Shown piece after piece: positions 25,250-36,575 of a stretch of DNA of 64,000 bases; the first letter of the stretch is position 1; every line of letters begins with the position of its first letter. The notes below the pieces were generated by a model. It searched no databases. It was given only the letters and a program-made list of their open reading frames with translations, and was not told the DNA's origin. The stretch lies in assembly GCF_035083965.1 (NCBI RefSeq), contig NC_089724.1, forward strand, positions 13,696,910 to 13,760,909, written 5' to 3'. The translations under genes were made by a program, and so were the position numbers. Source of the DNA: Branchiostoma lanceolatum. Lineage: Eukaryota; Chordata; Leptocardii; Amphioxiformes; Branchiostomatidae.

Positions 25250-27480
25250 TCCTCCCAGTGCCCATATTCAGATTTCACGATAGAGGTCAAAAGCCGCAAG
25301 GCTTCGTGTTTGGGAAGACTTTGATATTGGACATCCTGATACGTTTATCTAAAGTTTGTGATTCTGTCTCTCTCTTCCCTACTCCGCTGCAAGTTTGCGA
25401 TCTGTAACTCAAAATGGCCCACCTCCCACCAAAATTGCCCGGACGAACGGGTCCCGGGCCGCTTGGTAAAAAACGTTAAAACGTTGTGCACGTGTGAGAT
25501 ATACATACGACTATGTATTACGAGTTTAAAATACTGATATTGTACACCATCAAAGCCGCAGTATGTTAAGTTCCTTTTAGGCAATATTTCCCTTTTCGTA
25601 ACAGGTCCGGATATTTCGATCCTTTCTCCTCCCGTGGTCAAATTTTGACACAATTGAAACCTGAAATAGCGGTCGAAGAGGTGCAGAAAGAATTCTAGCG
25701 GGATCTGAATGAACTACATGGTTCTCAACTTAGTAATTTGATAGCTCTGCCATGTTGCGCAATGAAAAATGCTGCCTTGTTATCATAGCCCGCACATACT
25801 GCTGCCGCAGACAACCCGACGCCACTTTGTCAGCCCTCCTCGTGAGAAATATCATCCAATTACATGGATAGGAAATGTGCACTGAGGTTATCTTATTCTC
25901 GGGGCACAATCATCAGGACCACCACGTTTGGAAAAAGTTACCATGTTGTCGTGAAGACGTCGACCCACGTTGAACAAGACAGGCAATAAAACGTATTGCC
26001 ATGACGACGATTGAGTGGCTATATGTAAGTGGTGTTTATGATTAACATTTTTAAGCTGTGACACATTGCAACTAAGGTGCCAGGTCGCGTGGCTAATGTG
26101 TGTGTTAAAATGTGTCTACTTTAATATTGTTGGACAGCCAAGAAATAGTTGACATTTTGACTTTGCAACTGATTCATTGATGAATTCGAATCCCTGGTTC
26201 AAACAATCCTTCAGACAGGGTTCCATATGAGAAATGATCTAGCAGAGAGACAGCATTAGTCCCGAGTAGTAACGAATGTCGGTGACGGTAATTTCTAAAC
26301 AGAGCCAGAAAGTTTGATGTCATACGCACGCAAATGTCCGTGCGTATGACATCAAACTTTCCGGTACGTTGGTTGTAAGACTCTCTACGACTGAAAGATC
26401 TGGTACCCCACCCGTAAATAGAGCTTACACGAGTGGACATAAAATTTATCGAGTAGCGATTGAGAAATAAAATTTAGCCAGCGGTACGATTTGCGCAAAC
26501 ACTATTGAACTCTGACACCGAACACTTGTATCATACAGCCTAGCTAGGGTATCATAGATCTTCTACCGTTTACTATGCAAATACAACTGTGGACAGTGGT
26601 CAGTAAGGTGGACATAGTGGTTAGTGAGTGTTCAAAGTCTAAAAGTAGGTCAATCCTTTTCTTCCTGTCAGACCCCCCCAAAAAAAAAGTTGAAACGAAG
26701 ACAAAAAATATCCTTATAACAGTTTACCCGAGGAAATGCACATTATAGGGCGATTTTCGGAATAGGCGTAAAATGGGGGTCACGTGATCGAGGAGGTGCC
26801 ACCGGTGCACCAGCAGTAAGGAAACATGCTGCCCTCTGACAGGTGTCACTAGGCACTAAACCGACTGTCTGAATGAATGAATGAACGAACAAATTAAATT
26901 TCTGGGGCTGCTGCCTTTCCCCCCGTCGCTGACTTGAATAACCAATGACCTGAGAAAGGCATAGTCACCAGTCTGTACGGGTCGGCTTTAAAGGAGTCCT
27001 AAACTCCAGAAATGGGTGTTATTTTCCACTAGATTATGTATCAATGAATACATAAGCAGCCGATTTTTTACAGAATTCCGCTTGTGGTGAATTACACAAG
27101 GTGTTTTTGGCATAAATGAGGGGCGATAAGCACAATGAGAAGGCCAGTTGTTAATAAGATATAGAAGAACGCATAACAAGACGAGGTTTTCTTATCGCCC
27201 CTGAAATTATTTTTGTAACCAAACTTTTGTCAGGCCTTGTCAGGTACATTGTATTCGGTCATTGGCCGAGGTTGTTTAATGTAATTGATTAGAAAATGAA
27301 GGGTCACCTGGGGAATTTAGTAAAATACTGAATGCTTTTTGATGCGCACGGGACTAGTGGGTACTTTATCTTATACTGTAAAAAGCATTCATTTCTAATT
27401 CCTAAAACTATCATCTATTGAAAAATAACTCCCCCTCCGGAGTTTAGGACACCTTTAAGGTTTGGTTTACCCGGACAAAT
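25250..27480. other. Intergenic, no gene seen
   Basis: Apart from the 26308 hairpin, only short random frames and simple tracts are visible. Confidence 0.5.
26308..26361. repeat. Perfect 23-bp hairpin with 8-base loop
   Basis: gaaagtttgatgtcatacg plus cacg at 26308-26330 is the exact reverse complement of 26339-26361; the loop is caaatgtc. Flanks do not pair. Purpose unknown. Confidence 0.9.
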
Positions 27481-27688
27481 GCTTTCTGTATGCGAATTAC
27501 CGTACAAGACACATACCTAGCCTCCGCCATGCCTTTCTACGGAGGTATGGATCGTAGAATTCGTCAAAAAAAGGAAATAAATTGCCTAGAGAGTCAGTCT
27601 TGAGAAGCCCTTCGACAGGCCAGGCCAATGAAACCCTATGCCATGCAATGCTATCTATGGTGCCATGGTGGCCAAACTTAGCCATGTT

Positions 27689-27818
27689 AGCCTGGGGTCT
27701 GATCCATCCTTGTTAGCTTTGGCCCGCACCCAAGATCCGCTAGCCGCCAACAGAAATTTGCGGCTAGCGGATCGATCTTGGGGAGCGGACCAAAGCTAAC
27801 AAGGATGGACTCCAGGCT
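27689..27818. mobile_element. Foldback element, copy 1
   Basis: Inverted arms run from agcctggggtctgatccat to atggactccaggct with ccaagatccgctagccgc near the centre. The arms pair over most of the 130 bp. Duplicated at 40127-40250. Confidence 0.75.
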
Positions 27819-28183
27819 CGGCCAGACTCTCCTGGCAAGTTACTCCATAGAGGACTGGTAGAGACTTAAAACCCGATTCTTTTATTAGGGCATCCACTAT
27901 GTAAATCCCTTGCCTGGTTATCCTAGAAAGCCCTAGTCATCGCCATATAGGATATTCCTAGTGATACAGAAAAAGACATGACATGTCAAAATATACCGAT
28001 GATAATATATGAAGAGGGTGAGGGATGTTAAACTATGATCTTTGGACAATGAAATGAACCAAAGTCGATAGCTCTCTTGTTACCCTCCTCCCCGGGACGG
28101 CACCCAACGCCCGATGCCCTGTGAAACCCCTTACTCGTGACGGACCTAGATATACTTCAAAGCACTCGAAAACAGGAACAACA

Positions 28184-28604
28184 TTATCTAGAAGCGCTTA
28201 CGGCGTAAGTTTTGCAAGCCCCTGGGTCATTCACCTGCAAACATGTTTTGAATCATTCCTGTGTCTTGCACACGGCACGTGGGTGATTTCGTATTAGTAC
28301 TAGGGGATGTTTTAAAATCGCTGTCAACATTGGGTCAAGTCTTTAAACACCTCATATCAAAATACGTAGAAATTAAGCAATATAATATATTATGTTATGT
28401 TAAACAAGATATGAACACGTTATCTTTTCCAAATATCCTAATAAGGTAAGAGTTTTGTAGGGCACTCTGTAGTCCACCCCTTTGAGTGGTGTCTTACGGT
28501 CGAAGCAGGAAAGAGTGTTGTGTGCAAGGTGGTTGTTTTTCAGCTGTCGGTGACGACAACGTGCATGTGCATAACGTGTGCATAACGTGTGCATAAGGTG
28601 TGCA
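28184..28604 (+). promoter_or_regulatory. Orphan metallothionein promoter with five MRE cores
   Basis: This stretch aligns by eye with the promoters of genes A (30902-31290) and B (40637-41010), starting at agcgcttac...gtaagttttgcaagc. It carries metal response element cores (TGCRCNC, the MTF-1 site) at 28267-28273 (forward) and 28520-28526, 28576-28582, 28587-28593 and 28598-28604 (reverse). The last three are spaced exactly 11 bp. No MPDP exon or metallothionein module follows; homology ends just after the third repeat. Confidence 0.75.
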
Positions 28605-28670
28605 TAAGTTTGCGGGAAAGAAGTTGTTTTCTGCTTTGACCCACAGTTGTGCAGCCTGATTGTCTAAAGT

Positions 28671-28910
28671 GACTTCTTCGGTCGCAAACTTTGCCTAAAC
28701 CCCAAAAAAATTAATATGCATTTAATACGGACTTGAATAAACGCACAAGCTTGACAAGAGCGGGCAATTTCAGCTTGGTTTATCTGACAGCTTGCTGTTT
28801 TTGTGCATTCATAATACGGTACATAACCCTCTGTGTTGGCTGACAGTGAGCTAAGTATAAATTGCTACGGTTGAGAGAATCAACGATCAGAAAAAAGGAG
28901 CGGATAGAGA
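28671..28910. repeat. Dispersed duplicate, copy 2 (partner 25001-25242)
   Basis: It is inserted directly beside a second copy of the 28037-28145 sequence (28911-29020: cctcctccccgggac, then cgccctgtgaa). The orphan promoter region has therefore been rearranged more than once. Confidence 0.85.
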
Positions 28911-29299
28911 ACATTACGATCTTCCGAACTAAAGTGGATGGTTCTCTTGCTATCACCCTCCTCCCCGGGACCGCACCAAATGCCCGACGCCCTGTGAAGC
29001 CCCTTAGTCATGACGGAACAATTCTCAGATTGTAGACTGTTGTACTGTACAGTGTATACTTCTTGACATTGCTATTACACAACATACGGTCTCAAGAAAA
29101 TTATGACTTTTTCAACTACATGTATAAGTAAAGTTGCGCCGACACATTTATCCATTTATATCTATTACAACAATATCGGTATCAGGTCATCAATTGTACA
29201 TGTAGTTCGTTTATGAAATCTTTGATGGTAGTCTTGAAACCGTGGGGTTCAAGCGCCACTAACCTAACTGACCAGTCTAACTGATTCGTACCTTTTAGC

Positions 29300-29362
29300 A
29301 TAGTGGTTAGCGTGCGTGGACTGTGTGCTGGCGGACCCGGGTTCGATCCCCGGGAGCCAGAA
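29300..29362 (+). other. tRNA-like relic or tRNA-derived SINE head
   Basis: An A-box-like TAGCATAGTGGTTAGC and a strong B box GGTTCGATCCC lie 40 bp apart, with a 5-bp T stem CCGGG/CCCGG. The 7-bp acceptor stem does not pair, so a working tRNA is unlikely. Confidence 0.5.
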
Positions 29363-29452
29363 GACTGTTCTTCTTGCCTCTGTTTCAGTCTTAAGTCTTT
29401 GACTTCAGTTGGCCAAGGTGCAAGCTCAAACAAGCCATTGGCTCAGTTCAGG

Positions 29453-30870
29453 GACCTGGACATAATGAACCTTTGGACACAGAGACCTGAACATGATGAA
29501 CCTTTGGACACAGAGACCTGAACATGATGAACCTTTGGACACAGAGACCTGGACATAATGAACCTTTGGACACAGACCTGAACATAATGAACCTTTGGAC
29601 ACAGAGACCTGAACATGATGAACCTTTGGACACAGAGACCTGGACATAATGAACCTTTGGACACAGAGACCTGAACATGATGAACCTTTGGACACAGAGA
29701 CCTGAACATGATGAACCTTTGGACACAGAGACCTGGACATAATGAACCTTTGGACACAGAGACCTGAACATGATGAACCTTTGGACACAGAGACCTGGAC
29801 ATAATGAACCTTTGGAGACAGAGACCTGGACATAATGAACCTTTGGACACAGAGACCTGAACATGATGGACCTTTGGACACAGAGACCTGAACATAATGA
29901 ACCTTTGGACACAGAGACCTGGACATAATGAACCTTTGGACGCAGAGACCTGAACATGATGGACCTTTGGACACAGAGACCTGGACATAATGAACCTTTG
30001 GACACAGAGACCTGAACATGATGAACCTTTGGACGCAGAGACCTGAACATGATGGACCTTTGGACACAGAGACCTGAACATGATGAACCTTTGGACACAG
30101 AGACCTGAACATAATGAACCTTTGGACGCAGAGACCTGAACATGATGGACCTTTGGACACAGAGACCTGGACATGATGAACCTTTGGAGACAGAGACCTG
30201 AACATGATGAACCTTTGGACACAGAGACCTGAACATCATGAACCTTTGGACGCAGAGACCTGAACATCATGAACCTTTGGACGCAGAGACCTGAACATGA
30301 TGAACCTTTGGACACAGAGACCTGGACATGATGAACCTTTGGAGACAGAGACCTGAACATGATGAACCTTTGGACACAGAGACCTGAACATGATGAACCT
30401 TTGGACACAGAGACCTGAACATAATGAACCTTTGGACACAGAGACCTGAACATGATGAACCTTTGGACGCAGAGACCTGAACATGATGGACCTTTGGACA
30501 CAGAGACCTGAACATGATGAACCTTTGGACACAGAGACCTGAACATGATGAACCTTTGGACACAGAGACCTGAACATGATGAACCTTTGGACACAGAGAC
30601 CTGGACATGATGAACCTTTGGACACAGAGACCTGAACATGATGAACCTTTGGACACAGAGACCTGAACATGATGAACCTTTGGACACAGAGACCTGAACA
30701 TGATGAACCTTTGGACACAGAGACCTGAACATGATGAACCTTTGGACACAGAGACCTGAACATGATGAACCTTTGGACACAGAGACCTGGACATGATGAA
30801 CCTTTGGACACAGAGACCTGAACATGATGAACCTTTGGACACAGAGACCTGAACTTGAACCTTTGGACTT
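29453..30870. repeat. 31-bp minisatellite, about 45 units
   Basis: The unit reads acctgaacatgatgaac plus ctttggacacagag. The 31-bp period is checked at many positions. Variants alternate GAACATGATG/GGACATAATG, ACACAG/ACGCAG/AGACAG and GAACC/GGACC; one unit near 29571 is 2 bp short. The minus strand of the unit has no stop in any frame, so long overlapping minus-strand frames appear. They are a property of the repeat, not genes. It lies between the orphan metallothionein promoter and gene A. Confidence 0.95.
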
Positions 30871-30901
30871 GATTTGACGTACATGACCTGAATATTATGC
30901 A

Positions 30902-31316
30902 AGTGCTTATAATTATGACGTCAGTTTTGCAAGCATATCTGGGTCACTCAAGTGCAAAATAAACATGTTTTGATCATCATTCCCGCGTCTTGCACACGGC
31001 ACGTGGGTGGTTTCATAGTACTAACAAGGGGTGTTATAAAATCGTTTTCAACATTGCACCAAGTCTATAAACATTTCATATCGAAATACTTAAGAATTAA
31101 GTAGTATGATATTGAAATAAAGATATTAGCACATAATTGTATCTAAATATCCTGATAAGGTATAATTTTTGTAGTACATTCTGTAGTCCACCCCTTTGAG
31201 TGGTGTCTTACGGTCGAACCAGGAAAGAGTGCTGTGTGCAAGGTGGTTGTTTTTCAGCTGTCGATGAACGCAACGTGTGCACAATGTGTACACAATCAGT
31301 ATGATTTATTATAAAG
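30902..31316 (+). promoter_or_regulatory. Promoter of metallothionein A
   Basis: MRE cores lie at 30990-30996 (TGCACAC) and, reversed, at 31234-31240 and 31275-31281. The position matching gene B's second tandem core reads GTGTACA and is broken by one base. A TATAAAG lies near 31311, about 100 bp before the ATG. The whole block is duplicated at gene B and at the orphan promoter. Confidence 0.75.
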
Positions 31317-31410
31317 CATGGGGCACTGGACACGTCGTCATTTTCCTGCTACCCCATAGCGCCCTTTGTGTTCGTGAGCATCCCAGACGTTACGAGAAAA
31401 GACTGACAAG

Positions 31411-34400
31411 ATGCCAGACCCCTGTAAGTTCTCGTATCGTCATATTTTCAGTGTAGTCACGATAACGACGACGCCTTGAGTTTAAGTTTGAGTTTATTAG
31501 GATCCACAAATAGCTTAACAGATACTCTTCCTGACGCCTTAACTGGGGCCTGTATGCCCTTTTCGAAAGGCGTTCGCGTAATCAGGCCTTTCTAGTCTTC
31601 GTAATCCGGAGGCAACCGCCAAAAATCAACGTAATTCGTAATCGGTTCATCGGCCGTAACGCGTAATTGGTCGTTTTCATTCTACGTAAAACGTAGTAAG
31701 TTACCTTTATGCAACGTAAAACGTAATCTATGAATTACTAGTGAAGCGTAGGCTGATTTCCAGCAAAGTCTCTCAGCAAAGTTGCCCCTCAAAGAGGGCC
31801 GATGCATTCCCTTTTTCGTTAGCGTTATGCGCTATTTCAATTCACCGTTAATCGTTGCCGGCCCGCTCTAATTCAACGTCAAGCATTGTCGATATATCAA
31901 TTGTGAAGCGTTGCTGGTCGTTTCAATTCTACATAGCGCATTATTTGTCCTCCTGATTCAGCGTTAAGCGTTATCGAGTAATTCCTCGTTACGCAGAAAT
32001 AGCGTTTCAGCGGGTCATGATTTCAAAACTTTCCTGGACCGCCCGAGGATCATCGCGCCTCAGGCGAGAAACATGTCGGGAGGGCGCCGCCCCCAAAATT
32101 TAAACTGAATTACTTCTGCATATTTTTCACTCTACCAGCAAAGTTCGCCCCTCAAAATTCAGGAAATTAAGCGTTTCAAGGGATCAAGATTTCAAACCTT
32201 TCCCCGGAAGCATGTCGCGCCTCTGTCGAAAAATATTGTCGGGAAGGCCTCGCCCCCTAAAACTCAACCTGAAACTCTTCTGCAATTTTTACATACAGAG
32301 ATATCATTAAACTTAACTTACATTACCAGCACTTTTTGCCCGTCAAAATGCAAGAAATAGCGTTTCAGGGTGTCAAGATTTCAACATTTTCTCCGGGAGT
32401 ATCGCGGCGCCAGCAAAAAATATGTCAGGAGGGCGTGATGCCCCTCAAAAATCAAGCTGAAACCACCTTTCTTTTTACAAATAGAGATGTCATTAAACTT
32501 AGCTTACTCTTTCAGCAATATTTCCCCCTTAGAATGCAGGAGAGAGCGTTTCAGAGGGTCAAGATTTCAAAATTTTCCGGGTAGTCGCGCCTTCTGTCCG
32601 ATCATGATTATGAACATATCGCCCCATCATTACGAAAGGTCTTGCCGCCGCCTCTGAATTTAAAAGTTCGGAATAGGCACGCCAGTGAGAATGCATGGCG
32701 TACCGTGGTCTTCAGGGATATCTCATTACTTTATACGTAACAGCATCGGCCTGTTTTCAACGTTGTCGGCGATCCTTTGACGTTAACGCCGCCTGAATAG
32801 AGTAGCGATACTCCTGAATTTACCGTTAAGCGTTGTCGGCCGGGCTGAATGTAACATTAAGCGTTGCCAGAATGTAACATGCAGACGTCTGTACCCCCAT
32901 GTACCCTCCTCAAAATGGAAGAAATAGCATTCCATAGGGTTAAAGATTTTAAAATTTGAAACATGCCCCTGGACTCACCTAGAATTGTCACGCCTCGGGC
33001 GAAAAATATGTTCTGAGGGCGTCGCCCCCAAATATCAAGCTGAAACCATTGTGTATTTTTCAGTTATAGAGATGCCATAAAACATAGCTCAGTGTACCAG
33101 GCAAATTGGGTCCTCAAAATGCAGGACATAACGTTTCAGAGGGTAGATTTCAAAAATTTTATCGGGGTGCATGCCCTCGGACCGACCTCGGATTGTTACA
33201 CCTTCGGCTAAAAATATGTCGGGAGGGCAAAAAATGTAGCTGAAAGCCTTGTGTACTTATTTTTACTATGAGCGCAAAATGTGCCCCTCAAATGCGTTTG
33301 AGCAGATCGAGATTTCACCATTTTCCCGGAGATATTCCCCCGGACGACCCACACCTACAATCGCCGCGCCTCCGACAGAATATATGTCGGTAGGGCGTCG
33401 CGCCCATGAAACCCGGCCTTACGTATTTTTTTTTTCAATTATAGAGATGTCTGTGCAGACCGTATGTTGACCACGTCGAGCGCCGAAGGCATCCGAGGGC
33501 ATGCTTCCCAGGGAAAATTTTAAAATCTTGACCCTCTGAAACGCTATTTTCTTTATTTTGCTGGTAGACTAAGCTATGTTATCTTGCCCCCCCCCCCTAC
33601 GAAATTCACCTTGCTGTCCTCTTGAGCAGCTAGCCAGTTTAGTAGCCTAGAAAATGCAACGTCACCTACCGACAAAAACACTAATTACAGCCCAAGGAAG
33701 TTATGACGTCAATGGTTTATTCGCAATGAATTAATCTGTTGTTCTGGTCACAAGTCTAGCCTGTGTTTACACAAGGAGGTTATATAGACTATATAGTCAA
33801 TATAACCTTCTTGGTTTACACAATCTCTAGCTGGCGGAGGTTTATGACCCCCCCGGCAAATCACGCGTCTCTCGCCACAAAATTAGCCAATCAGCGGGGA
33901 GGGTTTTGCCACGCCCACACGCGGCCCAAACGCGGCACTGATGCGGGATAGCAAGGGAGTATGTCAAATCACGACATAGGAGTACATGCGTGAACATAGT
34001 ACGTGTGATTTACGATGAAGTACTACAACTTCAATAGTCGCGCACTGCGACTTATGAAGCAGTCAGTTGGTTCGTTCCCCTACTGTCCTGAAGAGAGGGA
34101 GATGGAGCAGGCAGACCAACGAAGTGGCTGTCTCCAACTGGACGCGTCCAGAAACGGAGAATAATATGTGCAAAGCTGCTGACATTTATATATATTGAAG
34201 ATTGTGCTTGCACACAAAACTTGCATTTGTAGCCGTTCAACGAAAGTTTCATTTCATGAAAGGAAGTGGCTGTCTGAAACGTCTGACTGTTTCAAAATTT
34301 TATCTAGTTGCTTGAGTAACTATTTTGGCGAAGTGGCTGTCCCTTGTCAATAATCAAAAAAGATTGTTATTGATTAAGCGGTGTAGACCTAGGCGACCCC

Positions 34401-36575
34401 CTGCCCTTCTAGGGGTCGGTATCCATCGGGCCGGCCGCTAGGAGCGCTATTTAGTCAGGCTCATTTCATTTCATTTATTTATTTAGCCAGCGGACACACT
34501 CAAGTCTCTTGACCTATTTTTCAGGCTCCCTGGATACAAATGATTGTTTCTTCGAAAACTCTTTATTCAATATGGAAACTCTTATTACCCTCAGCATGGA
34601 TAAATTATACTAATTTGCATATGCAAGGAATGCAATTCTTTTAGACAGTTTGAATTTCATCATCACCATCGCCGCTTTCATCTGTCGACGATGCGGACCA
34701 CCACTGCTATCCAGCGCCTCCCTTCTCACTCACTCCCAAGTCACGGAAGCTCAGTTCCTCCAGGTCTCTCATGACTGTTCTCTCCCATGTGATTTGTTGA
34801 CCTCCCCTCCTTCTTTTCCGCTGTGGTACCCAGTGCGGCCATCCGCGGGATACGTGTTCTTGGCATTCTTACAACATGTCCCAGCCACCTTATTCGTGCT
34901 CTGGCCTCTGCGCACCAGTCTGAGAGTAGACAAACTGGGTTGACCAGTTCCCCTGCGCACTTCCTCGTTGGAAATGTGCTGTTGCCCTCAGGATGGCTCT
35001 TAACCACCTCTGATCTGCAACATAAAGAAGTTTTTCTTCTCTTGCTGTCATTTGCCAAGTTTCTGAGCCATAGCGTACTGTCGCAAGCACACACGAGTTG
35101 TATATTTGGATTTTGGTTCTGAGCTTAATGTGTCTATCCTTCCATACTCTTTTAAGTTTTGCAAAGTTTGCAGCTCCGAGCCCAATTCTTTTCTTTATTT
35201 CCACACTAACATCATTTCCTTTGCTTTCTGTGCTACCTAGGCAGGTAAACTGCGGTACTTCTTGCAAGTCTTCGCCATTTAGCTTCGGTGGAACTGCTCC
35301 ATCCTGGTTTAATGTCATCACTTTTGTTTTCTCTCATCAGCTCTGGTTTTACTGAAGGCAAATTTCACTTAAAGATTGCAGAATAACTTAGTAACCAGGG
35401 TAGATTACAGACATTGGATATCTATCTAGTTATGCAAGATGTAATCTGTATTTCTGTACCCAACATTTTGGCTATGTTCAACAGTGATCACTTTCAGAAT
35501 CAAAATAGTCTTGGAAGCTTTGACCACTGCATTCCAATTTCTTAATTATGTACATGTATGTTGAAATGTTTGGCGTTCTCTAACCGGCAAAGTTGTATTT
35601 CATGCAGGCTGCTCCGCCTGTACTGGATGCTCGTCCTCCTGCAAGGCATGTAACTGTGACTGCTGCAAGTGTAAGTTAGAAATATCATATCAAGGGCAAC
35701 TACGCATTTCTTTGTGACTATCTCTATATTACATCATATAATCTCTAAAAGAAATATGTATCAAAGTAATGATAATGGAAAGTGCTAGCATCTGGACAAA
35801 GGTGACATGCAGGAAGTCATCACTAATCATTAAGAAAAGAACAGTTATGGTTTACGTCTTTTCTATACAGCCAGTATCTGTTTAATCACGATAAGGCACG
35901 TTACACAGCTTTCCTCACTCCTCCCAGCTGTCAAAAATGGCCACAACTTTCTGACCAATATACTTTTCCAGGTTGTGCCTCTTGCACTGGCTCCGGCAAA
36001 TGCAAGTCATATGGATGTGGTTGTGACTGCTGCAAGTGTAAGTTCTATCATCTTATACCTCAGAATTTTATTTTAAAGGTATTAAGCACCTATATTGTGT
36101 TTAGTTCTTCTTTACACAATTCCTAGAGCCATAAGAGGAAATTATATGTACATATTCCTTTTAGAAAGTACTAGTACATTTGTGTCTGGTAGAATTTACT
36201 TTTTATCGTTTATCTATTGTTGACTTAACATGACAGAACAGCACCAGCAGTGGAGAACCTTTAGTGAGTGAGTGAGTGAGTGAGTGAGTGAGTGAGTGAG
36301 TGAGTGAGTGAGTGAGTGAGTGAGTGAGTGAGTGAGTGAGTGAGTGAGTGAGTGAGTGAGTGAGTGAGTGAGTGAGTGAGTAAGTGAGTGAGTGAGTGAG
36401 TGAGTGAGCGAGTGACATAACACTGATAGCCACTCTGTCTTGCCCAAAAGTGACCTGGGTACAAGTTGGGAGTATGGCCCTTCCTGTCGGTTGAGTGCAC
36501 GTTGTGTTCCTCTGTGCCTCGTGTGACGGTTGCAAGTCTGGCTGCACCAGCTGTAGCTGTGACTGCTGCAAGTGA
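31411..36575 (+). CDS. Metallothionein gene A (modular, probably degenerating duplicate of gene B)
   Basis: Exon 1 (31411-31423) encodes MPDP plus the first base of a Cys codon and ends at T|GTAAGT. Exon 2 (35608-35670) encodes a 9-Cys module ending NCDCCK. Exon 3 (35972-36037) encodes a module with 8 Cys: one cysteine codon is TCC, and a TAT stands beside an added codon. The region matching gene B's last exon (36513-36575) ends in SCSCDCCK and TGA. Compared with gene B, 8 bp are missing just before it, so the tttcag acceptor is gone. A pyrimidine-rich AG at 36494-36495 would join in frame and insert LHVVFL before the remaining cysteines. Intron 1 is 4.2 kb because of several insertions. A spliced 3'-UTR (donor 36602, acceptor 36883) and AATAAA at 37175 match gene B. 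Whether it makes protein is unknown; it could be a young pseudogene. Confidence 0.7.
31480..33595. repeat. 2.1-kb insertion of degenerate tandem repeats of about 190 bp in intron 1 of metallothionein A
   Basis: The phrase ggtcaagatttcaaa recurs near 32188, 32376, 32559, 32940, 33143 and 33307, with ggagggcgtcgcccc and caagctgaaacc between. One reversed copy lies at 33510-33580. The first 400 bp hold another pattern based on acgtaa and gcgtt. Gene B's intron lacks the block and joins at gaattcaccttgctgtcctc. Confidence 0.7.
33775..33813. mobile_element. 39-bp palindromic insertion with 10-bp target duplication
   Basis: The palindrome ggttatatagactatatagt...atataacc sits between two copies of GTTTACACAA (33765-33774 and 33814-33823). 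The gene B intron has a single gtttacgca at this place (near 41487). Confidence 0.75.
34662..35338 (-). mobile_element. LINE C-terminal fragment inserted in intron 1 of metallothionein A
   Basis: On the minus strand, parts of a reverse transcriptase C-terminal domain appear in three frames: NGEDLQEVPQFTCLGS, IYNSCVLATVRYGSETW and RIRWLGHVVRM. The sequence is therefore frameshifted at least twice. These motifs are typical of RTE/BovB-like non-LTR elements (clade is inference). The matching intron of gene B (near 41710) lacks the block and reads straight from gaatttcatc into agctctgg. The copy in A is flanked by TCATC on both sides (34657-34661, 35334-35338). The 3' end, read on the minus strand, finishes in a GATGATG-like tail, as expected for target-primed insertion. 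Confidence 0.85.
36263..36415. repeat. (GAGT)n microsatellite, about 38 units
   Basis: Nearly pure GAGT repeat in the last intron of metallothionein A, about 100 bp before its damaged last exon. It is absent from the matching intron of gene B. Confidence 0.97.

Noticed and set aside
29300..29362. Functional tRNA gene
   Set aside because: Boxes A and B are good, but the acceptor stem does not pair.
15037..30870. CRISPR array in the 127-bp or 31-bp repeats
   Set aside because: Units are contiguous without unique spacers, and the host is an animal.
29426..30902. Overlapping minus-strand frames of 191-460 codons
   Set aside because: All are translations of the 31-bp minisatellite, which has no stop codon on that strand in any frame.
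34650..35355. Plus-strand frames of 85-99 codons
   Set aside because: Antisense of the LINE fragment.
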